Source: Acidobacteriota bacterium (GTDB lineage: Bacteria; Acidobacteriota; Vicinamibacteria; Vicinamibacterales; UBA2999). From it: 64,000 bases of DNA. Below are positions 45,149 through 54,803 of this stretch, in pieces. Below the pieces are notes generated by a model. It was not told the DNA's origin and did no database searches. It was given only the letters and a program-made list of their open reading frames with translations. Position numbers and translations under genes: made by a program. Location: positions 107,016 through 171,015 of the forward strand of contig CANKJK010000008.1 in the NCBI GenBank assembly GCA_947482665.1, in the 5' to 3' direction. The stretch's first letter is position 1, and each line of letters starts with the position of its first letter.

Positions 45149-46651
45149 ATGACCCCCACAGAAACTCTGATTCTCGCCGCGTATTTCTTTGTCGTCGTGG
45201 TGCTCGCCGTGTACGGGTGGCACCGCTACTACATCGTCTACTTGTACATGAAGCACAAGCACGAGAAGCCGCAGCCGCTGGCGAACTTCGACCAGTTGCC
45301 GCGCGTGACCGTGCAGTTGCCCATTTACAACGAAATGTACGTGGCCGACCGCCTCATCGACGCGGTCTGCAAGATCGAGTATCCCCGCGAGCTTCTGGAA
45401 ATCCAGGTACTGGACGACTCGACGGACGAAACCCGCTCCGTGGCCGAGCGCATCGTGCGCCGCTTTGCGGAGAAGGGCGTCGACATCGTCTACCTGCACC
45501 GTGAGGATCGCACGGGCTACAAGGCCGGCGCCCTCGAGGCCGGGCTCAAGGTCGCCAAGGGCGAGTTCATCGCCATCTTCGACGCGGACTTCATCCCCAC
45601 GACCGACTTCCTGATGCGCTCGATCCATTACTTCACGGATCCGAAGGTGGCGCTCGTGCAGGCGCGCTGGGGGCACATCAACGCCGACTACTCGCTCCTC
45701 ACCAAGATTCAGTCGATTCTGCTCGACGGCCACTTCGTGCTCGAGCATGGTGGCCGCAATCGCGCGGGCCTCTTCTTCAACTTCAACGGCACGGCCGGCA
45801 TGTGGCGGCGCACGGCGATTTCCGACGCGGGCGGCTGGCAGCACGACACGTTGACCGAGGATCTGGATCTGAGCTACCGCGCGCAGCTCAAGGGCTGGCG
45901 CTTCGTGTTCCTGCCGGATCTAGTGGCGCCCGCCGAGGTGCCCGTCGAGATGAACGCCTTCAAGTCGCAGCAGCACCGCTGGGCCAAAGGCTCCATCCAG
46001 ACCTGCCGGAAGCTGCTGCCGAAGATTCTCCAGTCCGACCTGCCGATGGGCGTGAAGGTCGAGGCGTTCTTCCACCTGACGGCCAACTTCAACTATCCGT
46101 TGATGTGCATCCTCTCGGTGCTGATGGCGCCCTCGATGATCATCCGCTACAACATGGGCTGGTACGAGATGCTGCTCATCGACATCCCGCTGTTCTTCGC
46201 GGCGACCGCGTCGGTGGCGAACTTCTACACGGTCTGCCAGCGTGAGATCCACGACGACTGGGTGTCGCGCATCAAGTACATGCCGTTCCTGATGTCGATC
46301 GGCATCGGCCTGACGATCAACAACACCAAGGCCGTGCTGGAAGCGATGTTCAACAAGCAGAGCGAATTTGCCCGGACGCCGAAGTACTGCATCGAAGGCT
46401 CGGGCGACGAGTGGCTCACGAAGAAGTACCACCAGACGCTCACCGCGCAGCCGATTATCGAGCTGGCGCTGGGTGTCTACTTCACGGTGACGGTCTTCTA
46501 CGCGCTGGCCAACGGTATCTACGGCACGCTGCCGTTCCTCGTGCTCTTCCAGGTCGGGTTCCTCTACACGGGCCTCCTCTCCATCGTGCAGCAGTTCGCC
46601 GAGAGCAATGTCGGACTGAAGACCGTGGCCGAGGGCAAAGAACTCCTCTGA
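45149..46651 (+). CDS. Processive GT2 glycosyltransferase (cellulose/mannan synthase-like)
   Basis: 500-residue membrane glycosyltransferase. An N-terminal helix (about 6-28) precedes the GT-A catalytic domain with DDSTDET (about 91-97), DADF (about 149), TEDLDLSYRAQLKGWR and QHRWAKGS. These correspond to the D, DxD, TED and Q(Q/R)xRW motifs of processive beta-glycan synthases. Four or five C-terminal helices follow (about 312-490). It resembles CslA/cellulose-synthase-like proteins; no PilZ domain or BcsB partner is seen. Product unknown. A FkbM methyltransferase reading frame overlaps its stop codon. Confidence 0.88.
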   Translation: MTPTETLILAAYFFVVVVLAVYGWHRYYIVYLYMKHKHEKPQPLANFDQLPRVTVQLPIYNEMYVADRLIDAVCKIEYPRELLEIQVLDDSTDETRSVAERIVRRFAEKGVDIVYLHREDRTGYKAGALEAGLKVAKGEFIAIFDADFIPTTDFLMRSIHYFTDPKVALVQARWGHINADYSLLTKIQSILLDGHFVLEHGGRNRAGLFFNFNGTAGMWRRTAISDAGGWQHDTLTEDLDLSYRAQLKGWRFVFLPDLVAPAEVPVEMNAFKSQQHRWAKGSIQTCRKLLPKILQSDLPMGVKVEAFFHLTANFNYPLMCILSVLMAPSMIIRYNMGWYEMLLIDIPLFFAATASVANFYTVCQREIHDDWVSRIKYMPFLMSIGIGLTINNTKAVLEAMFNKQSEFARTPKYCIEGSGDEWLTKKYHQTLTAQPIIELALGVYFTVTVFYALANGIYGTLPFLVLFQVGFLYTGLLSIVQQFAESNVGLKTVAEGKELL

Positions 46652-47448
46652 TCCGGCTGCTGCTGGCGGCGGGGCGCGCGGTCACCCGGCGTGTCCCCTT
46701 CCTCTCTGAACTCGCCCAGCTCTACGGCTCTCCCGCGCTCGGCCTCCTCGCGAAACTGCTGGGCAGCTGCCGCATTGAGGACGGGCAGTTCTTCACCCGC
46801 TCTCCTTTCATCACCCTCGGCACCGCGGGCGACATGCTCCGCGGCATCTACGAAAATGGCGAGCGCACCGCGCTGGCCCATGTGTTCAACCCGGACCTGC
46901 CGCTGATCGAATGTGGGGCCTCGATCGGGGTCCTGGCGTGCCTGACCAACGGGCGGCTCCGTCATCCAGTGGCACACGTCGCCATCGAGGCCAATCCCTT
47001 GCTCCTGCCACTACTTGAGCGCCACCGCGCGCGCAACGGTGCGCGGTTCGAGATCCTGCCGGCCGCAGTGGCCTACGGCGTCGCCGACGTGGACTTTGCC
47101 ATCTCGCGCGACTCGCTGGCGAGCAGCCTCCATGGGGATGGCCGGCGCGTGCGCGTGCCCGCTGTGACGCTCGGGGCCGTGGCCGAGCAGCACGGGTTCG
47201 ACCGGTTCGGACTCGTGTGCGATATCGAAGGCGCGGAGATGGACATCCTCCGGCACGACGAAGCCACGCTGGTCCAGCGGGCGGCATGGGTGGTGATGGA
47301 ATCCCATCGCGACGCCCAGGGGCGCGACCTCGCACACGACGTCATCGACTGGTTCACCGCGCGTGGATTCCGTCACGTGCGCTCGACCCGCACCGTCCAC
47401 GCCTTTCTCGGCCCGGACGGCACCACGGCTGGCGAGGGAACGCGCTAA
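46648..47448 (+). CDS. FkbM family methyltransferase without a standard start codon
   Basis: About 266 residues. The FkbM core is clear: DLPLIECGASIGVLACL (SAM loop, about 87-103), IEANPLLLPLL and FGLVCDIEGAEMDILRHDE (about 186-204). The frame has no ATG, GTG or TTG between the GT2 gene's interior and ATG 46831, which would delete conserved sequence. The likely beginning is at the GT2 stop, where CTG 46648 overlaps TGA. It may start by reinitiation at a rare codon, be reached by a -1 frameshift from GT2, or contain a sequence error. Coupling suggests it methylates the GT2 glycan or a precursor. Confidence 0.7.
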   Translation: MIRLLLAAGRAVTRRVPFLSELAQLYGSPALGLLAKLLGSCRIEDGQFFTRSPFITLGTAGDMLRGIYENGERTALAHVFNPDLPLIECGASIGVLACLTNGRLRHPVAHVAIEANPLLLPLLERHRARNGARFEILPAAVAYGVADVDFAISRDSLASSLHGDGRRVRVPAVTLGAVAEQHGFDRFGLVCDIEGAEMDILRHDEATLVQRAAWVVMESHRDAQGRDLAHDVIDWFTARGFRHVRSTRTVHAFLGPDGTTAGEGTR

Positions 47449-47568
47449 GATCGCTCCCTCCATTCGCCCGCGCGAGGCCGCCTTGCCGGTGCGATGATGA
47501 TCGACACACTCGTGGTAGACCCGGTCTACGGCGCCATCGTCGGCGCGATCGACAAGAAGGCAGAACCT

Positions 47569-48699
47569 GTGGCAGAGCAGAAGGCAGGACTCGAAGACAT
47601 CGTCGCCACCTCATCGGCGATCTGCTATCTCGATGGCGATCGCGGGGTGCTGGCCTATTGCGGCCACGACATTCATGACCTGGCCGAGTACGCCACCTTC
47701 GAAGAGGTCTGCTATCTGCTCTGGCATCGGCGCCTGCCGACGCGGGCGGAACTGGGCGATCTGCAGTCGCAACTCGCGGCCGCGCGGCCGCTGCCGGAGG
47801 CCATCATCCGGCTGATGCGTCAGATGCCGGCGGTTGATGGGATGGATGCCCTGCGGACCCTCACGTCCGCGCTCGCCCACTACGACCGTGAAGCCGCGGA
47901 GACGTCGCCCGCGGCCCAGTATCGGAAGGCCGTCCGGCTGACGGCGCAGGTGTCGACGCTGGTGGCCACGTGGGGTCGGCTCCAGGCCGGCGCCGGGCCG
48001 ATTGACCCGGACCCGGTGCTGGGCCACGCCGCCAACTTCCTCTACATGCTCACCGGCAACCGGCCGGGGGCCACGGCCGTGCGCGCCTTCGATGTCGCGC
48101 TCATCCTGCACGCCGACCATGAGCTCAATGCGTCAACCTTCGCGGCCCGCGTCTCCGCTGCGACGCTCACCGATATGTATTCGGCGGTGGTCGGTGCGAT
48201 CGGCGCCCTAAAAGGGCCCCTGCACGGTGGTGCCAACGCGGATGTGATGCGCCTGCTGCTGGAACTCGGGGAGAACGCCACGTCAGACCGTGTCGAGAGT
48301 GCGATCCGCGCGAAGCTCGCCCGCAAGGAGAAGATCCCCGGCTTCGGCCACCGCGTGTACCACACCGAGGATCCCCGCGCGACGCACCTGCGTCAGATGT
48401 CGAAGGAACTGGGGATCAAGGCCGGCCAGCCCTCGTGGTTCCAGATGTCGCAGCAGATTGAGGCGATGGTGAAGGCCGAGAAGAAGCTCAACCCGAACGT
48501 CGACTTCTACTCAGCCTCGACCTACTACACGCTGGGTATTCCCATCGATCTCTACACGCCGATCTTCGCGGTCAGCCGCATGTCGGGTTGGACGGCCCAC
48601 GTGCTGGAGCAGTACGCGAACAACCGGCTCATTCGTCCGCGGGCCGACTACATCGGCCCGGCCTATCCCCAGCGCTGGATTCCGGTCGCGCAGCGCTGA
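47569..48699 (+). CDS. gltA: Citrate synthase (or 2-methylcitrate synthase)
   Basis: 376-residue short-type citrate synthase of the CitZ/PrpC kind, condensing acetyl-CoA (or propionyl-CoA) with oxaloacetate. Motifs: GLEDIVATSSAICYLDGD near the start, LHADHELNASTFAAR with an active-site His, LHGGANADVMRLL and GFGHRVYHTEDPRATHL. GTG 47569 has aagg eight bases upstream and matches the N-terminus of homologues; an in-frame ATG at 47494 would add 25 residues. Without prpB/prpD nearby, the citrate role is more likely, but the substrate cannot be decided here. Confidence 0.9.
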   Translation: MAEQKAGLEDIVATSSAICYLDGDRGVLAYCGHDIHDLAEYATFEEVCYLLWHRRLPTRAELGDLQSQLAAARPLPEAIIRLMRQMPAVDGMDALRTLTSALAHYDREAAETSPAAQYRKAVRLTAQVSTLVATWGRLQAGAGPIDPDPVLGHAANFLYMLTGNRPGATAVRAFDVALILHADHELNASTFAARVSAATLTDMYSAVVGAIGALKGPLHGGANADVMRLLLELGENATSDRVESAIRAKLARKEKIPGFGHRVYHTEDPRATHLRQMSKELGIKAGQPSWFQMSQQIEAMVKAEKKLNPNVDFYSASTYYTLGIPIDLYTPIFAVSRMSGWTAHVLEQYANNRLIRPRADYIGPAYPQRWIPVAQR

Positions 48700-48700
48700 C

Positions 48701-48736
48701 GACGGCTGGGGCGCCCATGGCCTCCCCAGCCTCCGT
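48701..48736. terminator. Bidirectional terminator hairpin
   Basis: GGCTGGGG (48704-48711) pairs with CCCCAGCC (48724-48731), and GACGG/CCGTC extends the stem past one bulged base. It lies between the convergent stops of citrate synthase and the NTF2-like gene. Confidence 0.5.
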
Positions 48737-48747
48737 CTCCACTCCGG

Positions 48748-49680
48748 CTAGACCGTCACGCGGGTAAAGAGCCCCGTGTCCCGTGCCGGCGTCTGCACCG
48801 GTCGCGGCGCGATGTACTCGTAGTTCACCCACTCGCGGATGTGTCCAAACTGCAGGAAGAACTCGCCCACGTACCAGGCTTCCCGTTCGACGCCATCTTC
48901 CTTGATGATGTGCCGCTGACTTGTCACGACCAGCGGATCGAGCGCGATGATGTCGCGCGTCTCCACGGTGACCGATCGCGCGCCCGGCCGCGCGAGGGCC
49001 TCCTTTACCTTGGCTGGACCGACCACCGGCGCCTCCTCAACTCGCTGACCCGCGAGGCGGACATGGCAGTCCGGTGAGAGGTGCTTCAGCATCGTATCGA
49101 CGTCCCCCTTCGACCAGGCGCCGCACAGGGCCTCGACCGTCGCCACGTTGACCACGTCCAGCGGCGCCATCCCGGTCTTCGCCACCCGCGGCTGATGGAA
49201 TCGGCCGAAGCCAGGCGGCACGCCGGTCTGTGGTTTAGGCTCCCAGACCGCCCAGTCCAGCCATTCCCGGATCAGGCCGTTCTGCATGTAGAACACGCCG
49301 AGGTACCAATCGTCCATCGGGGGCGTGTTGGCGGGGAACAGCTGGTGGTGGCTGGTGATCACGAGCGGGTCGAGCGCGAACATGTCGACCGTGTGCATCT
49401 CGATCACGGGAAACTGGGCAATCGGGCCTGGCTTGAAGGGCCCCTTCTGGCCAGGCGATTCGATGTGCTCGGCCGCGCCCCGGAAGATGGCGTCCGGCGT
49501 GAACTGGGCGTTGCGCCTGGCGACGTCCACGCTCTTCCACGTGTCCGCCATGGCCTTGACCGCCGCGACGTTGCGCCGGTCGGCCTCGGTCAGACCCGCC
49601 GCGGCTACAGTCTGGCCCCACGGCGCCGCCGCCAGTGCGGCCCCCACGCCGAGAAATGCCCGTCGTCCCAGTGTTTCCAT
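48748..49680 (-). CDS. Tat-exported protein with two NTF2-like (SnoaL) domains
   Basis: 310-residue protein with a probable twin-arginine signal (GRRAFLGVGAALAAAPWG). Two NTF2-like domains follow in tandem: residues about 35-160, with LDPLVITSHHQLF, YLGVFYMQNGLIREW, and residues about 175-300, with LDPLVVTSQRHII, YVGEFFLQFGHIREW. The matching blocks show internal duplication. Limonene-epoxide-hydrolase-like or steroid-isomerase-like activity is possible but no catalytic set could be fixed. It is convergent with citrate synthase and divergent from lepA. Confidence 0.8.
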   Translation of the reverse strand: METLGRRAFLGVGAALAAAPWGQTVAAAGLTEADRRNVAAVKAMADTWKSVDVARRNAQFTPDAIFRGAAEHIESPGQKGPFKPGPIAQFPVIEMHTVDMFALDPLVITSHHQLFPANTPPMDDWYLGVFYMQNGLIREWLDWAVWEPKPQTGVPPGFGRFHQPRVAKTGMAPLDVVNVATVEALCGAWSKGDVDTMLKHLSPDCHVRLAGQRVEEAPVVGPAKVKEALARPGARSVTVETRDIIALDPLVVTSQRHIIKEDGVEREAWYVGEFFLQFGHIREWVNYEYIAPRPVQTPARDTGLFTRVTV

Positions 49681-49775
49681 GCTGACCTCCTCGCGCGCAG
49701 GTGCGCGGCGGCATCATAGCGGGGTTAGGCCCGGGGTGGCAGCGGCCGGTATACTTGTATGTTCCCGCGCCTCAG

Positions 49776-51578
49776 ATGGACCAACGCTACATCCGCAACT
49801 TCTCGATCATCGCCCACATCGACCACGGCAAGTCGACGCTGGCGGACCGCTTCCTGGAAACCACGGGGGCGCTGCAGGCCCGCGAGATGGAAGCGCAGGT
49901 GCTCGATGCGATGGACCTCGAGCGCGAGCGCGGCATCACCATCAAGGCTCACCCCGTCCGCCTGAACTACACGGCCAAGAGCGGGCAGCAGTACGTCCTC
50001 AATCTGATCGACACGCCGGGTCACGTGGACTTCGGCTACGAAGTCACCCGGTCGCTGGCCGCGTGCGAGGGCGCGCTCCTGCTCATTGACGCCTCACAGG
50101 GCGTGGAAGCGCAGACGCTGGCCAACGCCTACCTGGCGGTCGAGAACAACCTCGAGATCATCCCGGTCATCAACAAGATCGATCTCCCGAGCGCGCAGCC
50201 CGACGAGTGCAAGCGCCAGATCGAGGACATCATCGGCCTCGACAGCGAAACCGCGATCCTGGCGAGCGCCAAAGCCGGCACCGGCGTGGTGGAAATTCTC
50301 GAGGCCATCGTCGATCGTCTGCCAACGCCCACCGGTTCCTTCGAGGCGCCGCTCAAGGCGCTCATTTTCGACTCCTGGTTCGATCCATACCGGGGCGTGG
50401 TGATCGTCGTCCGCGTCATCGACGGCGTCATGCGGCCGAAGATGAGGATCCGGCTGATGGCCGCGAAGCAGGATCATGAGATCGACAGCCTCGGCGTGTT
50501 CTCGCCCAAGGCGACGCCGGTCGACGAGCTGGGCGCTGGCGAGGTCGGCTTCGTGGTGGCCAATATCAAGGTCGTGGCCGACGCGAAGATTGGCGACACC
50601 CTCACCGAGGTGGCGCGGCCCACGACGGAGCCGTTTCCGGGCTTCAAGGAACTGAAGCCGATGGTGTTCGCCGGGCTCTATCCGGTGGAGAGCAGCCAGT
50701 ACGCGGAACTGCGTGAGGCGCTCGACAAGCTGCGGTTGAATGACGCCTCGTTCTTCTACGAGCCGGAAACCTCCACGGCCCTCGGGTTCGGCTTCCGCTG
50801 CGGGTTCCTGGGCCTGCTGCACATGGAGATCGTGCAGGAGCGGCTCGAGCGCGAGTTCAACATGGAGCTGGTGACGACCGCTCCCGGCGTGCTCTACCGC
50901 GTCACCACCACCGACGGCGTCGTGCAGGAGATTGACAGCCCGGCGAAGCTTCCGGATGCCGGCCGCATCGCGAAGCTTGAGGAGCCCGTGATTTCCGCCA
51001 CGATCCTGACGCCCTCCGAGCACGTGGGCGTCATCCTCCAGCTCTGCCAGGACAAGCGCGGCGTCCAGAAGAAGCTCGAGTACATGAAGTCGGACCGCGT
51101 GCTCATCAACTACGAGATCCCGTTCAACGAAGTCGTGCTCGACTTCTACGACCGGCTGAAGACGATCTCGCGCGGCTACGCGTCGCTCGACTATCACGTG
51201 ATCGGCTTCTGGGAGTCACCGCTCGTCAAGATGGACGTGCTGGTCAACGGTGACCCCGTGGATGCGCTCTCGATGATCGTGCACCGCGATGTCGCCTACG
51301 AGCGCGGCAAGGCGCTGGTGGCCAAGATGCGGGAGCTGATTCCCCGTCAGATGTTCGAGATCGCCATTCAGGCTGCCGTCGGCACGCGCATCATCGCCCG
51401 CGAATCGGTGAAGGCCCTTCGCAAGAACGTGCTCGCCAAGTGCTACGGTGGCGACATTTCGCGCAAGCGCAAGCTCCTGGAAAAGCAGAAGGAGGGCAAG
51501 CGGCGCATGAAACGCGTGGGCAAGGTCGAGATTCCGCAGGACGCCTTCCTGGCCGTCCTGAAGATGGGGACCGAATGA
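49776..51578 (+). CDS. lepA: Elongation factor 4 LepA
   Basis: 600-residue ribosome-associated GTPase. N-terminal [20 protein letters not shown] carries the P-loop; RGITIKAH is switch [13 protein letters not shown] is switch II; NKIDLP is the G4 motif. The C-terminal EF4-specific domain is basic ([19 protein letters not shown]). ATG 49776 gives the family N-terminus and length. The stop overlaps the lepB start (ATGA), the usual lepA-lepB arrangement. A TATACT box near 49750 may be the -10 element. Confidence 0.96.
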   Translation: MDQRYIRNFSIIAHIDHGKSTLADRFLETTGALQAREMEAQVLDAMDLERERGITIKAHPVRLNYTAKSGQQYVLNLIDTPGHVDFGYEVTRSLAACEGALLLIDASQGVEAQTLANAYLAVENNLEIIPVINKIDLPSAQPDECKRQIEDIIGLDSETAILASAKAGTGVVEILEAIVDRLPTPTGSFEAPLKALIFDSWFDPYRGVVIVVRVIDGVMRPKMRIRLMAAKQDHEIDSLGVFSPKATPVDELGAGEVGFVVANIKVVADAKIGDTLTEVARPTTEPFPGFKELKPMVFAGLYPVESSQYAELREALDKLRLNDASFFYEPETSTALGFGFRCGFLGLLHMEIVQERLEREFNMELVTTAPGVLYRVTTTDGVVQEIDSPAKLPDAGRIAKLEEPVISATILTPSEHVGVILQLCQDKRGVQKKLEYMKSDRVLINYEIPFNEVVLDFYDRLKTISRGYASLDYHVIGFWESPLVKMDVLVNGDPVDALSMIVHRDVAYERGKALVAKMRELIPRQMFEIAIQAAVGTRIIARESVKALRKNVLAKCYGGDISRKRKLLEKQKEGKRRMKRVGKVEIPQDAFLAVLKMGTE

Positions 51579-52312
51579 GCGCGAAAGCCAGGGCCGCCGC
51601 GGCAGCCGAACCCGCTCCCTACCGCAAGTCCACCGCGCGGGAGTACTTCGAGAGCATCGTCATCGCCGTCGTCCTGGCGCTCTTCGTCCGCACGTTCGCC
51701 TTCCAGGCGTTCAAGATTCCCACCGGCTCGATGGAGCACAACCTGCTCATCGGCGATCACCTGCTGGTGAACAAGTTCCTCTTTGGCCCGACGGCCTCGT
51801 CGCTTGAAAGGGCGCTCCTGCCCATTCGCGATGTGAGACGCGGCGACATCGTCGTCTTCAAGTACCCCGAGGAACCCGAACGCGACTTCATCAAGCGCGT
51901 CATCGGCCTCCCTGGTGAAACGCTCGAGCTGAAGGGACGCACGATCTACATCAACGGCAAGCCCCTCGACGAGCCCTACGTGCAGTTCATCGAGCCCGGC
52001 CAGCCCGGGGCGCCTGTTGAAGGCGGCAACGAGGGTGATGTCCGCCGGAAGTATGGCCCGGTGACGGTGCCCGCGAACCAGTACTTCATGATGGGCGACA
52101 ATCGCGACAACTCGCAGGACAGCCGCTACTGGGGTTTCCTGCCGCGCGACTACATGAAGGGCCGTGCCGCGTTCATCTACTGGTCTTACGAAGCTGACAG
52201 TGCCGATTACCAGACCAGTGGGATCGGCGACCAGGTGGGCGGTCTTTTTGACACCGTCACGCACTTTTTCACGAAGACTCGTTGGTCACGGCTTTTGCAC
52301 CAGATTCACTGA
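51575..52312 (+). CDS. lepB: Signal peptidase I LepB
   Basis: 245-residue membrane serine protease that removes signal peptides. An N-terminal helix (about 26-44) is followed by the catalytic Ser52 in [14 protein letters not shown] and Lys107 in [11 protein letters not shown]; the [12 protein letters not shown] block is also present. The start overlaps the lepA stop. The many exported proteins in this window (cytochromes, ankyrin, NTF2-like, TPR) would be its clients except for lipoproteins. Confidence 0.95.
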   Translation: MSAKARAAAAAEPAPYRKSTAREYFESIVIAVVLALFVRTFAFQAFKIPTGSMEHNLLIGDHLLVNKFLFGPTASSLERALLPIRDVRRGDIVVFKYPEEPERDFIKRVIGLPGETLELKGRTIYINGKPLDEPYVQFIEPGQPGAPVEGGNEGDVRRKYGPVTVPANQYFMMGDNRDNSQDSRYWGFLPRDYMKGRAAFIYWSYEADSADYQTSGIGDQVGGLFDTVTHFFTKTRWSRLLHQIH

Positions 52313-52324
52313 ACTGGAGCAGCC

Positions 52325-52678
52325 ATGCGGACCCTCATCACCTTCATCCTCGTGATCGCCACCTTGAATGCCACCGCCAGGGTGGGGTCGGCCTACTGGA
52401 ACCACTATCAGCTCGAGGACACGGTCCAGGGCATCGTGACCTACGGCGGCGTCACGCCGACTGAAACCCTGCAGCAACAAGTCGTCGACAAGGCCGACCG
52501 GCTCGACATCGTCCTCAGCTATGAGGACGTGACGGTGAAGCGTGAGGGGCAGACCACGACCGTGGACGCCAGCTACAGCAAGAAGATTGAAGTGTTTCCG
52601 CGCTACGTGCACGAGTTCACGTTCGAGGTGCACGCCTCGGCCAACTACACCGGCATCATCCCCTTCGGCCGCCGCTGA
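52325..52678 (+). CDS. Small exported/membrane protein, DUF4845-like
   Basis: 117-residue protein with a hydrophobic N-terminal segment (about 2-20), then a soluble alpha/beta part containing NHYQLEDTVQGIV, LDIVLSYEDVTVKREG and IEVFPRYVHEFTFEV. It lies 12 nt after lepB, where DUF4845 proteins are found in many bacteria, and the layout fits, but the sequence match is only suggestive. Probably co-transcribed with lepA-lepB. Confidence 0.65.
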   Translation: MRTLITFILVIATLNATARVGSAYWNHYQLEDTVQGIVTYGGVTPTETLQQQVVDKADRLDIVLSYEDVTVKREGQTTTVDASYSKKIEVFPRYVHEFTFEVHASANYTGIIPFGRR

Positions 52679-52732
52679 CCGCGACCGGTTTCCACGGGTG
52701 CTGCGCCTCTGTAGGCGACCAGGCCTCGAACC

Positions 52733-53782
52733 TCACAGCCCCCGCTGCGTGACGTAGTCGCGGGTGCTGTCCAGCACGCCGCTTGCCGCGCCCCGCTTTG
52801 TCAGCGTCGCCACCATGTCCACATCGCTCCTGGCGCGCACGAGGGCGCCGGCGTCTGCCAGGGCCATGGCGCGGCCCGCGTAGATGTAGGGAAGCAGCGG
52901 ATGGTCCGCCGCCAGCCCGAGCGCAGAGGTGAAGTCCGCGATCGCGGAGTCGAACTGCCGCAACTGAAAGTGCACGAGCCCGCGGTTGTAATAGGCCACG
53001 ACCTCTGCCTGGCCCAGGCTGCCGAGCCGGAGGGCGTTGTCGTATTCCTCCCGCGCCTGAACCAGTGTGGCCTGCTGCGCGGACCCGGTGGCGCTCTGGG
53101 CCGCCAGCCGCAGCGAGTCCGCAAGGGTCAGCCGCGTGCGTGCGTGGTCGGGCCTGAGGGTGACAAGGGTGGTGAAGTCAGCCAGTGCCGCATCCAGATG
53201 CCCGAGCGCCTGATGGACCAGGCCTCTGACCTCGTGTGTGCCCGCCAGGAACTCGTCCAGCCGGCCCACGGTAAAGGCCTGTTCGCAATCAATCAGTGCC
53301 TGTTCGTAGAGCGCGCGACGGGCCTTGTCGTCCGCGGTGGTACTGGCGATGAGCCGGCGCGCATTGCACCGGCTTGCCCAGGCATAGCCGTAGCCGGGGT
53401 CCAGCGCGACCGCGGCATCAAAGTCGCGCATCGCCTCGTGCAACTGGCCGGCCCCGATAAACATGGCGCCGCGGTTGCGGTGCACCCACGGACTCTTCGG
53501 CGCAATCGCCAGCGCCGCGTCGTAGTCCTTCTTCGCCCGGTCGCGTTCGCCGACCGCGTCGTAGGCGTTGGCCCGCTGCACGAAGGCCAGCAGCCGGTCA
53601 TCCGCGCTCAGCCGCCGATCCTCGAGCAACTGGGTGCAGGCGCGGACGGCCGCGCGGGGATCGCCGCCTCGGCAGACGGCTTTCTGGTTGGGATCAGCCG
53701 GTGCGGCCCACGTCGCGGTGGCGGCCAGCATCGAGAACACGATCGACGCGCACACAGGGCGCATCGTCAGGCGAGGAGTCAC
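52733..53782 (-). CDS. Secreted TPR-repeat protein
   Basis: 349-residue protein with a signal peptide (about 1-27, ending TWAAP). At least five tetratricopeptide repeats follow, e.g. LAFVQRANAYDAVGERDRAKKDYDAAL, PWVHRNRGAMFIGAGQLHEAM and AYYNRGLVHFQLRQFDSAIADF. It probably acts as a periplasmic protein-interaction scaffold. GTG 53782 has an aaggga Shine-Dalgarno six bases upstream; ATG 53764 has none, so the GTG is preferred. A 16-nt palindrome lies just before the ribosome site. Confidence 0.8.
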   Translation of the reverse strand: MTPRLTMRPVCASIVFSMLAATATWAAPADPNQKAVCRGGDPRAAVRACTQLLEDRRLSADDRLLAFVQRANAYDAVGERDRAKKDYDAALAIAPKSPWVHRNRGAMFIGAGQLHEAMRDFDAAVALDPGYGYAWASRCNARRLIASTTADDKARRALYEQALIDCEQAFTVGRLDEFLAGTHEVRGLVHQALGHLDAALADFTTLVTLRPDHARTRLTLADSLRLAAQSATGSAQQATLVQAREEYDNALRLGSLGQAEVVAYYNRGLVHFQLRQFDSAIADFTSALGLAADHPLLPYIYAGRAMALADAGALVRARSDVDMVATLTKRGAASGVLDSTRDYVTQRGL

Positions 53783-53793
53783 GGTGTCTCCCT

Positions 53794-53809
53794 TGAGGAC
53801 GAGTCCTCA
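53794..53809. promoter_or_regulatory. Palindrome upstream of the TPR gene
   Basis: TGAGGAC-GA-GTCCTCA is a perfect 7-bp inverted repeat with a 2-nt centre, next to the Shine-Dalgarno of the TPR gene. A protein-binding operator is more likely than an RNA hairpin, because the 2-nt loop is too tight. Confidence 0.35.
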
Positions 53810-54016
53810 TCCACGAGCGCGTCCAGCTGACGACCATGTCGGCGACGGAGCCGAGTGCCTCAATGGGCATGTCGTCAGCAGAGACACGCGTTCCGCCCGA
53901 CATCGGGCGAGTTGGCGCGGTAGTGTACCCAACCGGGAAACGCTTTGCTGGCGCACCGACAATTTTGTGGATTGCAGCCGCTCGTGGCACTCGCGGACGC
54001 TCTGAATGAGCGGTGG

Positions 54017-54235
54017 CTAGGCCGGGTTGGCGCGCCTGTCCGGCGGCACAGCGCGGTCGCACTTGGGGCACGACAGCATCACGCCCAACATGCCGGCTCG
54101 TCCCTCTGGCGTGAGCACCCAGGGCCGCTGCCACCACGGTGGGTCATGGCGCACGTGCTGGTTGTGGCCGCACGCCAGCTCCGCGACCCAGTGCTGCTCG
54201 GCATCCTGGTGAAATCCGGTGATCGCTTGCTCCAT
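54017..54235 (-). CDS. DUF3565 domain protein
   Basis: 72-residue protein. ITGFHQDAEQHWVAELACGH, then HVRHDPPWWQRPWV and CPKCDRAVP, match the DUF3565 family. Conserved Cys and His residues (CGHNQHVRH, CPKC) suggest metal binding. Function unknown. It is the last of four closely spaced minus-strand genes (membrane protein, GNAT, DUF1697, DUF3565). Confidence 0.8.
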   Translation of the reverse strand: MEQAITGFHQDAEQHWVAELACGHNQHVRHDPPWWQRPWVLTPEGRAGMLGVMLSCPKCDRAVPPDRRANPA

Positions 54236-54259
54236 CGCGTGGGCTGGCCTCCGTGCGGC

Positions 54260-54796
54260 TCAGCGCTGTAGCAGCGCCTGCAGCTTCAGGGCCGTGGCCC
54301 AGTTCCGCGTGGTGGCCAGGCGACCAGTCTTTCCAAGCAGGGCCAGCGCCGCCTTGCTCGTCGAGATGCCCCGCGGGCATGAGAGGTAGGCGGCCTCGGC
54401 GCCGATGGCCCACGCTTCCTGCCTCGTGACGAGGGGTTCAATCGCCGCGAGCGTGGCGAGGTCCTTCTGCTGCCGGGTGAAGGCGACCAGGAACTTCGAG
54501 CGCAGGCCATCGCCGACCGCGAACGGGTTTCCGGTCACAATCGCCGTCATCTCACGTGCGGACTTCACGATCACCGGCACGTGGACGTCCAGCGCGTCAC
54601 CAAGCGCGGTGGCGATACGCGTCCCGTGCGACGACGCTGTGCCGGTCTCCGCGCTGAACACGGCGTTCCCGCTGTTGAGCAGCGTGACGACGTTCCCGTA
54701 GCCGAGGTCCGAGAGGATCGCGCGCAGGCTCGCCATGGGAACCCGGTTGCCCGAGCCGACGTTGACGCCGCGGAGCAGGGCGACGAATGCAGGCAT
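54260..54796 (-). CDS. DUF1697 domain protein
   Basis: 178-residue protein with the DUF1697 pattern: FVALLRGVNVGSGNRVPMASL, GYGNVVTLLNSGNAVF, then a second alpha/beta half ending TTRNWATALKLQALL. The family has an uncharacterised cytoplasmic role. The start at 54796 lies 7 nt after the GNAT stop; the frame open to 54925 is inside the GNAT gene. Confidence 0.85.
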   Translation of the reverse strand: MPAFVALLRGVNVGSGNRVPMASLRAILSDLGYGNVVTLLNSGNAVFSAETGTASSHGTRIATALGDALDVHVPVIVKSAREMTAIVTGNPFAVGDGLRSKFLVAFTRQQKDLATLAAIEPLVTRQEAWAIGAEAAYLSCPRGISTSKAALALLGKTGRLATTRNWATALKLQALLQR

Positions 54797-54803
54797 GCGG
54801 GCC

